Below are positions 6,679-13,987 of a DNA stretch of 15,839 nucleotides, one piece after another (within the stretch, counting starts at the first letter, position 1; each line of letters starts with the position of its first letter). A program made the position numbers and the translations under genes. The DNA is taken from positions 1-15,839 of the forward strand of contig UQKO01000059.1 of NCBI GenBank assembly GCA_900541575.1. The letters are read 5' to 3'. Origin of the DNA: an uncultured Prevotella sp. Lineage in GTDB: Bacteria > Bacteroidota > Bacteroidia > Bacteroidales > Bacteroidaceae. The notes beneath the pieces are model-generated. The model was not told the origin of the DNA. It saw only the letters and a list, made by a program, of their open reading frames with translations, and did no database searches.

Positions 6679-7680
6679 TTACACTTTCTCCACAGCCTCT
6701 CTTCGTTGGCCACGCAGCGCCACTCTGCTCCATCCCATCACACCCAACGCCACTACGAGAGCCGTCTGGATGGTATGTACCGCCAGGGCAAACATGACGG
6801 CCTGCCCATCGGCCACTCCATAGAGCACAAGCATCGTCTTCACCGCGAAATGCCATGGCCCTGCCCCATTGGGAGTAGGAACGAGCACTGCAAAAGTGCC
6901 CACACAGAATATGAGAAATGCGGCTCCTAGCGAGAGTTGAGCCGTAAATGGGAAGCAGAAGAAAGCAATGTAGAAATGGAGAAAATAGCCCACCCATATC
7001 AGCAGGCTATAAAGCAGATAGAGCGGCAAGTTCTTCACGTAGCGCAGCGAGAGAATGCCCTCCCATATACCTTGAAGCATGTCGCGCCCTTTCCGAAACA
7101 CAGCAAAGCGCTTCATCACCACCACCGCAGCTGCTAGTGCAGCCACAAGACAGATAAAGGTGACAAGATAGCCCGTACCCGTGAACCGACGGAGCAAAGA
7201 AGAGAAGTCCATGCCCGTCTCGTCCATGAAACGCACAAACATAGGGAGCTGCCACAGAAAGGCCACACTCGTAAATAAGAGCATCAGCAGCGAATCGACC
7301 ACGCGCTCGGTGACCACCGTGCCAAGGCTCTTGCTGAAGCTCACGCCATCGGTCTTCTTCAGCGTGCCACAACGAGTCACCTCGCCCACGCGAGGAATCA
7401 CCAGACTCGCCGCATACGACATAAAAATGGCATCTGTACACGAACTCCTTCTTGGGCTCTCACCCAGCGGCTCGAGTGCCATCTTCCAACGCCAAGCACG
7501 AGCCATCTGAGGCAATATGCCGAAAGCAAGACTTAGGAGCATCCACCCCCACTGCATCTCGCCAAAGACAAAGTGTGAGAAAGCCTCCCAATCCGTATCG
7601 CGATACATCCACCAAAGAATGCCCCACCCGAGCAGGAAGGGAAACGCCGTTTGTAATATGACCTTGACTAAGCTTTTCAA
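6679..7680 (-). CDS. YbhN/AglD-type integral membrane protein (LPG_synthase_TM, UPF0104 family)
   Basis: 333 residues with about eight hydrophobic segments (for example 8-26, 43-60, 127-145, 163-190, 218-240, 245-266 and 290-317). Signature stretches of the lysylphosphatidylglycerol-synthase membrane domain family are clear: ARAWRW (60-65), the MSYAASLVIPRVGEVTRCG block (87-105), TERVVDSLL, and VPTPNGAGPWHFA (267-279). The aminoacyl-transferase domain of full MprF is absent, so this is the stand-alone membrane part, thought to move lipids or lipid-linked substrates; no substrate can be assigned here. The start is TTG at 7680, since an in-frame TAA lies upstream. A run of eight T residues just before it separates this frame from an ATG-initiated upstream stretch (see findings). 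It is flanked on both sides by copies of the palindromic repeat. Confidence 0.88.
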   Translation of the reverse strand: MKSLVKVILQTAFPFLLGWGILWWMYRDTDWEAFSHFVFGEMQWGWMLLSLAFGILPQMARAWRWKMALEPLGESPRRSSCTDAIFMSYAASLVIPRVGEVTRCGTLKKTDGVSFSKSLGTVVTERVVDSLLMLLFTSVAFLWQLPMFVRFMDETGMDFSSLLRRFTGTGYLVTFICLVAALAAAVVVMKRFAVFRKGRDMLQGIWEGILSLRYVKNLPLYLLYSLLIWVGYFLHFYIAFFCFPFTAQLSLGAAFLIFCVGTFAVLVPTPNGAGPWHFAVKTMLVLYGVADGQAVMFALAVHTIQTALVVALGVMGWSRVALRGQRREAVEKV

Positions 7681-7748
7681 GCGAGAAAAAAAATTGCTTT
7701 AGAAAGAGCGAAGATGGTTCATCCTGATGATGCACCCCCTCTCCCTAC

Positions 7749-7763
7749 ATATTATCATAATAT
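7749..7763. promoter_or_regulatory. AT-rich perfect palindrome
   Basis: ATATTAT-C-ATAATAT is a perfect 7-bp inverted repeat about 70 bp upstream of the membrane-protein start, in the divergent gap shared with ksgA. It could be an operator or simply AT-rich promoter DNA; no function can be assigned. Confidence 0.25.
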
Positions 7764-7768
7764 TTTCT

Positions 7769-7826
7769 GAACTTTCAGATTTAGAAGAGGTGGGCTAAAA
7801 GCCCAGGCGAAATCCGGAAGTTGAGT
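7769..7826. repeat. Palindromic dispersed repeat, copy B
   Basis: The outer arms AACTTTCAGATTT and AAATCCGGAAGTT pair with two mismatches, and the inner GGGCT-AAA-AGCCC (7792-7804) is a perfect hairpin. The sequence aligns with the first half of copy C (TTTCGGATTTAG, then GGGCTGAAAGCCC) over about 30 bases. It lies between the divergent membrane-protein gene and the ksgA promoter. Confidence 0.75.
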
Positions 7827-7854
7827 AAAAAACGTATGAAACAGAGGTTCACTT

Positions 7855-7887
7855 CTTGGCATACTCCCAATAAAATGTTTACCTTTG
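7855..7887 (+). promoter_or_regulatory. Promoter of ksgA
   Basis: TACCTTTG (7880-7887) is an exact TAnnTTTG box. CTTG at 7855-7858, 25 bases upstream start to start, is a good -33 candidate. The leader of about 70 bases contains a short hairpin AGCCC/GGGCT near 7907-7922. Confidence 0.65.
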
Positions 7888-7962
7888 TAGCCAGAATCAC
7901 AGCCGTAGCCCCCAAAAGGGCTTTGCCTGCGTTCTTATGCAAAAGTAGAAAAAATATATTAG

Positions 7963-8787
7963 ATGAAGTCCGTACGCCCTAAAAAATTTCTTGGCCAACA
8001 CTTTCTGACCTCCCTACCCACGGCACAAGCCATCGCCGATACTGTAGATGCATGCCCCGAATTACCCATTCTCGAAGTGGGTCCCGGCATGGGCGTAATG
8101 ACGCAATATCTTCTCCAGAAAGGGCGCGAGCTCAAAGTAGTGGAAATCGACTTCGAAAGCGTGGCCTATCTGCGCGAACACTTTCCCGCGCTCGAGCAAG
8201 GTATCGTAGAAGACGATTTCCTAAAGATGCACCTTGACCACACCTTCGAAGGCCGTCCCTTCGTGCTCACGGGCAACTATCCCTACAACATTAGTAGCCA
8301 GATCTTCTTCAAGATGCTCGACTATCGTCACCTCATCCCTTGCTGCACGGGCATGATTCAGAAAGAAGTGGCCGAACGACTAGCCGCCCCTCCGGGTTGC
8401 AAGGCTTATGGCATTCTGAGCGTACTAGTACAACTCTATTATAAGGTAGACTATCTATTCACCGTCGAGCCAGGCGTATTCAATCCGCCTCCCAAGGTGC
8501 GCAGTGCCGTAGTGCGTCTCACGCGCAACGATGTGACCCACCCTGGCTGCGACGAGCAACTTATGCGAAGAGTGGTAAAGACCACCTTCAATCAGCGACG
8601 CAAGATGATGCGCGGCTCTATCAAGCCCCTCCTCCACGAGCTCGACCAGCAATGCCAAGGCGCTCCCGACCACACGGAGTTTCTCTCTCAGCCACTGCTG
8701 ACCCGTCGTCCAGAGCAGCTCTCAGTAAAGGAATTTATCGACCTCACCAATCAGGTAGCGGAGCACTATGGGGGTTTGAAGTTTTGA
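7963..8787 (+). CDS. rsmA (ksgA): 16S rRNA (adenine1518-N6/adenine1519-N6)-dimethyltransferase
   Basis: 274 residues. KsgA uses S-adenosylmethionine to dimethylate two adjacent adenines in helix 45 of 16S rRNA late in 30S assembly; loss gives kasugamycin resistance. The sequence shows the N-terminal KKFLGQHFL, motif I EVGPGMG (38-44), the acidic VEID with E61, EDDFL (83-87), the catalytic motif IV NYPYNIS (105-111), MIQKEVAERL, and VFNPPPKVRSAVVRL. The C-terminal FNQRRKMMRGSIK helix region contacts rRNA. The start at ATG 7963 gives the expected N-terminus. It is transcribed away from the membrane-protein gene from its own promoter. Its stop codon TGA overlaps the -33 box of the rmlB promoter, so the two genes are closely packed but separately initiated. 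Confidence 0.96.
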   Translation: MKSVRPKKFLGQHFLTSLPTAQAIADTVDACPELPILEVGPGMGVMTQYLLQKGRELKVVEIDFESVAYLREHFPALEQGIVEDDFLKMHLDHTFEGRPFVLTGNYPYNISSQIFFKMLDYRHLIPCCTGMIQKEVAERLAAPPGCKAYGILSVLVQLYYKVDYLFTVEPGVFNPPPKVRSAVVRLTRNDVTHPGCDEQLMRRVVKTTFNQRRKMMRGSIKPLLHELDQQCQGAPDHTEFLSQPLLTRRPEQLSVKEFIDLTNQVAEHYGGLKF

Positions 8788-8814
8788 GGTTAGAAGGTTA
8801 TAAAGTTACCTTTG
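8783..8814 (+). promoter_or_regulatory. Promoter of rmlB, overlapping the ksgA stop codon
   Basis: TTTG (8783-8786), a 20-bp spacer and TACCTTTG (8807-8814) form the best Bacteroidota promoter in the window. The -33 box shares bases with the ksgA TGA (8785-8787). The transcript would carry about 100 untranslated bases that include the three-copy repeat. Confidence 0.75.
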
Positions 8815-8833
8815 CATCTTAAGCCCTCATCCC

Positions 8834-8916
8834 GCTTGTAATACTTTATACTTAATACTTCAAGTGAAGCTTGTAATACTTTATACTTCAAGCGAAGCTT
8901 GTAATACTTTATACTT
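8834..8916 (+). repeat. Three direct copies of a 20-bp repeat in the rmlB leader
   Basis: GCTTGTAATACTTTATACTT occurs at 8834-8853, 8869-8888 and 8897-8916, with start-to-start spacings of 35 and 28 bases. The 7-bp difference matches an extra AATACTT in the first interval. The linkers CAAGTGAA and CAAGCGAA form small stems with neighbouring CTTCA and GCTTG. The last copy ends four bases before the rmlB ATG. Confidence 0.85.
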
Positions 8917-8920
8917 AATA

Positions 8921-10066
8921 ATGAAAACCTATCTCGTAACAGGTGCCGCAGGATTTATCGGTGCCAACTACTTGAAGTACATTCTAAAGAAATACGACAA
9001 TGTGCGCGTAGTAGTACTCGACCTGCTGACCTATGCTGGCTATTTCGGCACCATCGCACAAGACATCGACAACGAACGTTGCTTCTTCGTGAAAGGCGAT
9101 ATCTGCGACCGTGCACTGCTTGACTCACTCTTTGCCGAATACCGATTCGACGTGGTGGTAAACTTCGCCGCAGAAAGCCACGTAGATCGTAGCATCGAGA
9201 ATCCGCAACTCTTCCTCAACACCAACATTCTGGGCACACAAAATCTCCTCGATGCTGCACGCGCAGCATGGGTGATGGGACGCGACCCACAAGGCTACCC
9301 CACATGGCGCCCCGGAGTACGCTTCCATCAAGTTTCCACCGATGAAGTGTATGGCTCGCTCGGCTCCGAAGGCTTCTTCACAGAGCAGACTCCCCTTTGT
9401 CCACACAGCCCATATAGTGCCTCAAAAACTTCGGCCGACCACTTCGTATGTGCCTATCGCGACACCTATCACATGCCCGTAAGCATCACACGATGCTCTA
9501 ACAACTACGGACCCTATCAATTCCCCGAGAAGCTCATTCCCCTGGTCATCAACAACATCTTGCAAGGCAAGAACCTCCCCGTATATGGCAAGGGAGAGAA
9601 CATACGCGACTGGCTCTATGTGGAAGACCACTGCAAAGCCATCGATATGGTGATCAATCAAGGCAAAGACGGCAGCATCTACAACGTGGGCGGACACAAT
9701 GAACGCCAAAACATTCAAATCGTCAAGATTATCATCCGCACCATTCACGACATCATGGCCGAAGAGCCCCGTTTCCGCACCTTGCTGAAACGCCAAGAGA
9801 TCGGCGCCGACGGACAAATCAGCATTGATTGGATCAACGAATCGCTCATCACCTTCGTGAAAGACCGCCTAGGCCACGACCAGCGCTACGGCATTGATCC
9901 CTCGAAGATTAAGGCCGACCTCGGATGGTATCCCGAAACCTCCTTTGAAGTGGGCATTGTCAAGACCATTCGCTGGAATCTCGAACACCGCGACTGGGTG
10001 GAAGCCGTCAGTGGCGACGACTACCAGCTATACTACGAAAAGATGTACGCAGGCAAGCGCATCTAA
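8921..10066 (+). CDS. rmlB (rfbB): dTDP-glucose 4,6-dehydratase
   Basis: 381 residues, started at ATG 8921 (MKTYLVTGAAGFIG); an in-frame GTG at 8864 would add leader-repeat codons and is rejected. RmlB converts dTDP-glucose to dTDP-4-keto-6-deoxyglucose, the entry step to dTDP-rhamnose and other deoxysugars of surface glycans. It is an extended short-chain dehydrogenase: the NAD-binding GxxGxxG is at 8-14, the catalytic VSTDEVYG with T140, D141 and E142 at 138-145, and Y165-x-x-x-K169 in SPYSASK. Substrate-binding RCSNNYGPYQFPEKLIP and the RDWLYVEDH block follow. It is slightly longer than typical 350-360-residue RmlB, with an insertion near 310-335. rmlA, rmlC and rmlD are not in the window. 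A terminator at 10216-10270 follows. Confidence 0.96.
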   Translation: MKTYLVTGAAGFIGANYLKYILKKYDNVRVVVLDLLTYAGYFGTIAQDIDNERCFFVKGDICDRALLDSLFAEYRFDVVVNFAAESHVDRSIENPQLFLNTNILGTQNLLDAARAAWVMGRDPQGYPTWRPGVRFHQVSTDEVYGSLGSEGFFTEQTPLCPHSPYSASKTSADHFVCAYRDTYHMPVSITRCSNNYGPYQFPEKLIPLVINNILQGKNLPVYGKGENIRDWLYVEDHCKAIDMVINQGKDGSIYNVGGHNERQNIQIVKIIIRTIHDIMAEEPRFRTLLKRQEIGADGQISIDWINESLITFVKDRLGHDQRYGIDPSKIKADLGWYPETSFEVGIVKTIRWNLEHRDWVEAVSGDDYQLYYEKMYAGKRI

Positions 10067-10123
10067 CCGCCGCACTCCACCGCCTAACCCTAAGCCGCCA
10101 TTTTCAGCCCCATCTAGGGCAAC

Positions 10124-10180
10124 CTTTCAGAAGTTCAAAGTAGCACCATCTGAAAAGTCAAAATAGCGCAGACTGAAAGA
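10124..10180 (+). repeat. Degenerate direct repeats after rmlB
   Basis: Three similar stretches follow each other: TTTCAGAAGTTCAAAGTAGC, TCTGAAAAGTCAAAATAGCG and ACTGAAAGATCCAAGTC, with spacings of about 23-24 bases. Similarity is moderate, so this is a weak call. A small perfect stem (TCATTCA-TAG-TGAATGA, 10187-10203) follows. Confidence 0.3.
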
Positions 10181-10215
10181 TCCAAGTCATTCATAGTGAA
10201 TGAGCAAGAACATGT

Positions 10216-10280
10216 CGCCCTGTAAGGACAAAAGTAAGAACTCACCTCCTGCTTTTGCTCTTACAGGGCGGCCTTTCTTA
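10216..10280 (+). terminator. Long bulged terminator downstream of rmlB
   Basis: CGCCCTGTAAG (10216-10226) pairs perfectly with CTTACAGGGCG (10260-10270). Inside it, after a two-base internal loop, CAAAAG (10229-10234) pairs with CTTTTG (10252-10257), leaving a 17-base loop. A T-rich run (CCTTTCTTATATT) follows. It is about 150 bases past the rmlB stop, with no gene between. Confidence 0.8.
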
Positions 10281-10289
10281 TATTGATTT

Positions 10290-10416
10290 AAGTTTCGGAT
10301 TTAGTATGAGCGGGCTGAAAGCCCTGGGCTATGCGCTTGTTGGGCTTTCAGCCCGTGCATTATCGGCTGCGTATCAAGCAATTCAAGCGAGCTTGATTGC
10401 ATTCGTCTTGCACGAT
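10290..10416. repeat. Palindromic dispersed repeat, copy C (composite, long)
   Basis: It opens with AAGTTTCGGATTTAG (10290-10304) as in copies A and B. CGGGCTGAAAGCCC (10311-10324) and its exact inverse GGGCTTTCAGCCCG (10342-10355) follow. Next comes an imperfect palindrome (GCAATTCAAGC against GCTTGATTGC, 10378-10400) that ends in CTTGCACGAT. Bases 10378-10416 match the end of the window in inverse orientation at 38 of 39 positions. The copy sits directly after the rmlB terminator. Confidence 0.8.
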
Positions 10417-10521
10417 AAAATTCTCCCATTGCGAACGGGTGAATACGTACGCTGCGAACGGAGTAACAGAACGGCTTCATTATCAAGCTAAAACCTAGGT
10501 TATTCCGTCTCTCGTTGAAGA

Positions 10522-10626
10522 CTTTCCCATCGTTCACCGGGCGGTGAACGCTCAGTCACTGGGCGTTGAACGATGAGTCACTGGGCGGTGAACGATCAGT
10601 CACTGGGCGGTGAACGATGGGAAGAT
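10522..10626 (+). repeat. 22-bp tandem array 1, bracketed by a 15-bp inverted repeat
   Basis: Units of exactly 22 bp start at 10539, 10561, 10583 and 10605 with the pattern GGGCGGTGAACG, then AT or CT, CAGTCACT; the fourth unit is partial. Each unit is a small dyad (TCAC-TGGGC-GGTGA, perfect in the first as GTTCACC-GGGC-GGTGAAC less its central overlap). TTCCCATCGTTCACC (10524-10538) and GGTGAACGATGGGAA (10609-10623) are exact inverse copies enclosing the array. The unit length is not a multiple of three, and there are no spacers. GCGAACGG also occurs at 10431 and 10454, 23 bases apart. Confidence 0.85.
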
Positions 10627-10630
10627 GAAG

Positions 10631-10696
10631 ATCTGTGAACGGAAAGATGCCCATCTGTGGACGGAAAGACGTACATCTGTGGACGGCACATATACG
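10631..10696 (+). repeat. 22-bp tandem array 2
   Basis: Units start at 10631, 10653 and 10675 with the pattern ATCTGTGGACGGAAAGA; the first has GAACG in place of GGACG and the third degenerates after 12-13 bases. The period equals that of array 1, and the GAACG/GGACG core continues nearly in phase (10612, 10637, 10659, 10681). The remainder of the 10067-10959 gap holds only the weak short ORF at 10734. Confidence 0.8.
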
Positions 10697-10733
10697 AAGT
10701 TACAAAACGACGCTCAGAAAGAGTTGGGGCAAA

Positions 10734-10919
10734 ATGACATTCAGCAGAGCCAACAAGCAGATAAGGACTTCACTCAAGCACACCGATGAGGAGGTAGAAC
10801 CAGCCATACGAAGTTTCCTTGCTAAAAATCCTGATATAGCGAATTGCGCATTCAGCCTGCTCAAGTTAAAACCGAAACTTGAAAAGTTTACAACCTTAAA
10901 TAGGGAAACTACAAACTAA
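10734..10919 (+). CDS. Doubtful small ORF, 61 residues
   Basis: From ATG 10734 the frame reads MTFSRANKQIRTSLKHTDEE and ends in basic, leucine-rich sequence (FSLLKLKPKLEKF). It is lysine- and arginine-rich with no signal peptide or known motif. It lies between the tandem arrays and the nadA promoter, with no recognisable promoter or ribosome site of its own. The residue mix is not absurd for a small basic DNA-binding protein, but I cannot separate it from a chance ORF or a remnant. Confidence 0.2.
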   Translation: MTFSRANKQIRTSLKHTDEEVEPAIRSFLAKNPDIANCAFSLLKLKPKLEKFTTLNRETTN

Positions 10920-10924
10920 ATAAG

Positions 10925-10932
10925 TAAATTTG
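10925..10932 (+). promoter_or_regulatory. Promoter -7 box for nadA
   Basis: TAAATTTG matches TAnnTTTG and would give a leader of about 20 bases before ATG 10960. No good -33 element is visible about 24 bases upstream. The box argues against the longer in-frame TTG start at 10930, which overlaps it. Confidence 0.5.
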
Positions 10933-10959
10933 CACCCTAACTCAAGCACATTTAAGAAG

Positions 10960-11946
10960 ATGACCGAAGTAAAAGATAGCTGGAAGAAAAAGGGCTACGT
11001 GGACGAACCCGTGCCCGCGGGCGTGGATCTCAAAGCCGAGATTCGCCGTATGTGTAAAGAGAAAAATGCCATTATCCTGGCCCACTACTATACAGAAGGA
11101 GTATTGCAGGATATAGCCGACTTCGTGGGCGACAGCCTCGGTTTGGCTCAACAGGCAGCACGCACGGATGCCGACATCATCGTGATGTGTGGCGTACACT
11201 TCATGGGCGAGACAAATAAGATACTCTGTCCGCAAAAGAAGGTGTTGGTGCCCGATCTGAATGCTACTTGCTCACTGGCCGAGAGTTGTCCGGCAGAGGA
11301 CTTTAAGAAGTTTGTCGAGGCGCACCCGGGCTATCAAGTGATTTCCTACGTGAACACTACGGCGGCGGTAAAAGCACTGACTGACGTGGTGGTGACTTCG
11401 AGCAATGCCAAACGCATTGTAGAGACATTTCCCAAAGATGCCAAACTCATCTTCGGCCCCGACTATAACTTGGGCAACTATATCAACTCCGAGACAGGAC
11501 GCAATATGTTGCTATGGAATGGTGGTTGCCACGTACACGAACGCTTCTCTGTGGAGAAACTCGTGGAACTGAAACAGGAGCACCCCGGAGCTAAGGTACT
11601 AGTACACCCGGAGTGTCGCGGAGCTGTGGTGAAACTGGCTGATGTGGTGGGCTCTACGGCCGCGCTACTGAAATATGCTATTGACTCCGATGCACAGGAT
11701 TTTTTGGTGGTGACAGAGAGCGGCATTCTGCATGAGATGCAGAAGCACTGCCCGGAGAAAACATTTATTCCCGTGCCTCCCGATGATAGCACCTGTGGTT
11801 GCAACGAGTGTAACTTCATGCGCCTGTGTACACTGGAGAAGGTGTACAACGCACTGCGCTACGAATGGCCCGAGATTGAGGTGCATGAAGAGGTGGCTCG
11901 CGAGGCAGTGAAGCCTATCGAACGCATGCTGGAACTGAGCAAGTAA
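10960..11946 (+). CDS. nadA: Quinolinate synthase A
   Basis: 328 residues, started at ATG 10960 (MTEVKDSWKKKGYVD). NadA condenses iminoaspartate with dihydroxyacetone phosphate to quinolinate in de novo NAD synthesis, using an oxygen-sensitive [4Fe-4S] cluster with one free iron site. Family motifs are all present: ILAHYYTEGVLQDIADFVGDS-like N-terminal block (39-59), CGVHFMGETNKIL (77-89), NATCSLAESCP (101-111) with the first ligand C104, WNGGCHVHE (186-194) with C190, HPECRGAV (216-223), and the C-terminal CGCNEC (279-284) with C284 as the third ligand. nadB and nadC, which are often adjacent in other bacteria, are not in the window. It is transcribed alone after the repeat-rich gap, and the next gene begins 103 bases later. 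Confidence 0.96.
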   Translation: MTEVKDSWKKKGYVDEPVPAGVDLKAEIRRMCKEKNAIILAHYYTEGVLQDIADFVGDSLGLAQQAARTDADIIVMCGVHFMGETNKILCPQKKVLVPDLNATCSLAESCPAEDFKKFVEAHPGYQVISYVNTTAAVKALTDVVVTSSNAKRIVETFPKDAKLIFGPDYNLGNYINSETGRNMLLWNGGCHVHERFSVEKLVELKQEHPGAKVLVHPECRGAVVKLADVVGSTAALLKYAIDSDAQDFLVVTESGILHEMQKHCPEKTFIPVPPDDSTCGCNECNFMRLCTLEKVYNALRYEWPEIEVHEEVAREAVKPIERMLELSK

Positions 11947-12049
11947 GAAGGCGGAAGAGGAAGTCCATCTCTGCCCGCTCTGACGCGACAGCGAATAAGC
12001 CCCTCTCTGCACAGAAATAAAAGAACCTACAAATATCCAACCCAAGCGT

Positions 12050-13798
12050 ATGCTCAATTCTCTTCGTCAATGGATGAGCCAGGAGGCTCTAGAGGTATAT
12101 ATAGTGCCTACGGCCGATCCACACAATAGTGAATATATCGCTCCACACTGGGCTTGCCGAGAGTGGCTCACAGGCTTTACAGGTTCGGCAGGAACAGCTG
12201 TGGTGACACAAAAAGAAGCTTTGCTCTGGACAGACTCACGCTACTGGCTGCAAGCCTCGGAAGAACTCTCAACCACAGGATTTCAACTAATGAAGGATGG
12301 CGCAGAAGGAGTGCCTAGCGTAGAGGAATGGATTCATGAGCACTATGGATCCGAAGCGCGTATCGGAGCTCCCGCCGATATGGAGCCTGGATTGTCACAC
12401 ATCGCGTACTGCTCGCGTAAGGATGCCTTTAGCCAACTATGGACCACACGTCCGGCACTGCCCGCAGCGCCTATTCGCGTGCAAGATGAGCAATGGACCG
12501 GACAGACCATCAAGGAGAAGCTCTGCGCCCTGCAGCATGCACTAGAGGAGCAACGTACAGAGACTGACGAAGTGTTTCTGCTCAACGACCTATCCGACAT
12601 TGCTTGGACGCTCAATCTGCGCGGAGCGGATGTGGACTACAACCCCGTGTTTCTTAGCTACTTGGCCTACGAAGCCGAAACGCAACGCTTCACGCTCTAT
12701 ACCCATGCCGAGACGCTCACTTCCGAAGCACGCGAACGGCTGGCGGGGGCTGGCGTGGCAACAAAGCCTTATGCCGAAGCATTGAAACTCAAAGCCCTGC
12801 CTAGCCTGCGCGTATGCCGTGAGACGGCGTGCATGGGACTATGGCCAAAGGGTGTGGCAACGTTTCATTCGCCCGTGGAAATGTGGCGTGCAGTAAAGTC
12901 GGAACAAGAACAAGAGGGCATGCGCCGCGCGATGGTACAAGATGGCGTGGCAATGGTGAAATTTCTGCGATGGCTCGACGAACGGATGGAACGCGAAGAG
13001 GAGGTGACAGAGCTTTCCGTCGATGAGAAACTGACCGCCCTACGCGCCGAACAACCCGACTTCGAGGGACTGAGTTTTGGCACAATAGCAGCCTTTGGAG
13101 CGCATGGTGCCATTGTTCACTATGAGGCCGATGAGCACTCGAGCGTACGCCTACCCGCCCATGGTCTGTTACTGCTCGATAGCGGCGGACAATATCTCTC
13201 GGGCACAACGGACCTGACACGCACCATTGCGCTAGGTGGACTGACCCAAGAGGAACGAGAGGTATATACACTTGTGATGAAGGGGCATCTCAGACTCGCT
13301 CACATGAAATTTCCCGTAGGCACCACGGGGCTACAACTCGACACTGCAGCTCGCATCGACCTCTGGGCACAGGGCTATGACTTCGGACATGGTACAGGCC
13401 ACGGAGTGGGAGCACACGGATGTGTGCACGAGGGTCCTCACCAAATACGCAAGAACGTGCGTCCATGTACGCTAGTGCCCTTCACGGCAGGAATGACAGT
13501 GACCGACGAACCTGGAATCTACGTGGAGGGACGCTTCGGGGTAAGAATAGAGAACACACTGCTCTGTCAAGAAGCCGAAGAGACTCCCTACGGCCGCTTC
13601 CTACAATTTGAGACGCTCACGCTCTGCCCCTACGACCTCCAAGCCGTTGACCGTTCGCTGCTCTCACCCGAAGAGATGGAACAAATCAACGCTTACCACG
13701 CCCGCGTGCGCTCGGCCATTATGCCGCTACTCACCGACGATGCCGACCGCATTTGGCTGGCTAAAAAAACAGCTGCCGTAGACAACGAAGACTTTTAA
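12050..13798 (+). CDS. Xaa-Pro aminopeptidase (M24B, long APP1-like form)
   Basis: 582 residues, close to the ~600-residue three-domain aminopeptidase P form rather than the ~440-residue E. coli PepP. It removes an N-terminal residue preceding proline, using two divalent metal ions in the cytosol. Two N-terminal creatinase-like domains occupy about 1-290 (PTADPHNSEYIAPHW; GFTGSAGTAVV; WTDSRYWLQA). The C-terminal pita-bread domain holds all five metal ligands: D377 (LLLDSGG), D388 (GTTDLTRT), H451 (GTGHGVG), E487 (TDEPGIY) and E501 (RIENTLL). The substrate histidines lie in GAHGCVHEGPH. There is no signal peptide. ATG 12050 fits the family N-terminus. No strong promoter is visible in the 103-base gap, so read-through from nadA is possible. 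Function often overlaps that of pepD in peptide catabolism. Confidence 0.95.
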   Translation: MLNSLRQWMSQEALEVYIVPTADPHNSEYIAPHWACREWLTGFTGSAGTAVVTQKEALLWTDSRYWLQASEELSTTGFQLMKDGAEGVPSVEEWIHEHYGSEARIGAPADMEPGLSHIAYCSRKDAFSQLWTTRPALPAAPIRVQDEQWTGQTIKEKLCALQHALEEQRTETDEVFLLNDLSDIAWTLNLRGADVDYNPVFLSYLAYEAETQRFTLYTHAETLTSEARERLAGAGVATKPYAEALKLKALPSLRVCRETACMGLWPKGVATFHSPVEMWRAVKSEQEQEGMRRAMVQDGVAMVKFLRWLDERMEREEEVTELSVDEKLTALRAEQPDFEGLSFGTIAAFGAHGAIVHYEADEHSSVRLPAHGLLLLDSGGQYLSGTTDLTRTIALGGLTQEEREVYTLVMKGHLRLAHMKFPVGTTGLQLDTAARIDLWAQGYDFGHGTGHGVGAHGCVHEGPHQIRKNVRPCTLVPFTAGMTVTDEPGIYVEGRFGVRIENTLLCQEAEETPYGRFLQFETLTLCPYDLQAVDRSLLSPEEMEQINAYHARVRSAIMPLLTDDADRIWLAKKTAAVDNEDF

Positions 13799-13987
13799 GG
13801 GTGGTTCTATAAATTCTGAAATTTAGGGTATCCAATTCCCCTTTAGAAGTTTCATAAAAAGGCGAACCGAAAACCCAAACGCAATCATTAAATACAAGAA
13901 CACACGTATGCCTAGCTGACGCACTCCATGCGCAGCAACGCATCCTAACCCAAGGTGCCTGTGCACCGTATGATACCTATATTATAT

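Noticed and set aside
8864..8920. Earlier GTG start for rmlB
   Set aside because: The added 19 residues are translated from the leader repeats; ATG 8921 gives the exact family N-terminus with the GxxGxxG motif at residue 8.
10255..10491. 78-codon plus-strand frame across copy C
   Set aside because: It is translated from the palindromic repeat and terminator arm, so it is open by chance.
10522..10696. Possible CRISPR array
   Set aside because: The 22-bp units are contiguous with no variable spacers, are too short, and no cas gene is nearby.
10930..10959. Earlier TTG start for nadA
   Set aside because: It overlaps the TAAATTTG promoter box, and ATG 10960 is a better start.
12801..13271. Long minus-strand frame (156 codons) opposite the Xaa-Pro aminopeptidase gene
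   Set aside because: It is antisense to a clear enzyme domain, has a low-complexity arginine/histidine-rich product and no start context.
13799..13850. Fifth copy of the palindromic repeat (TTCTGAAATTTAGGG)
   Set aside because: Only the opening is similar; there is no GGGCTGAAAGCCC core or closing arm.
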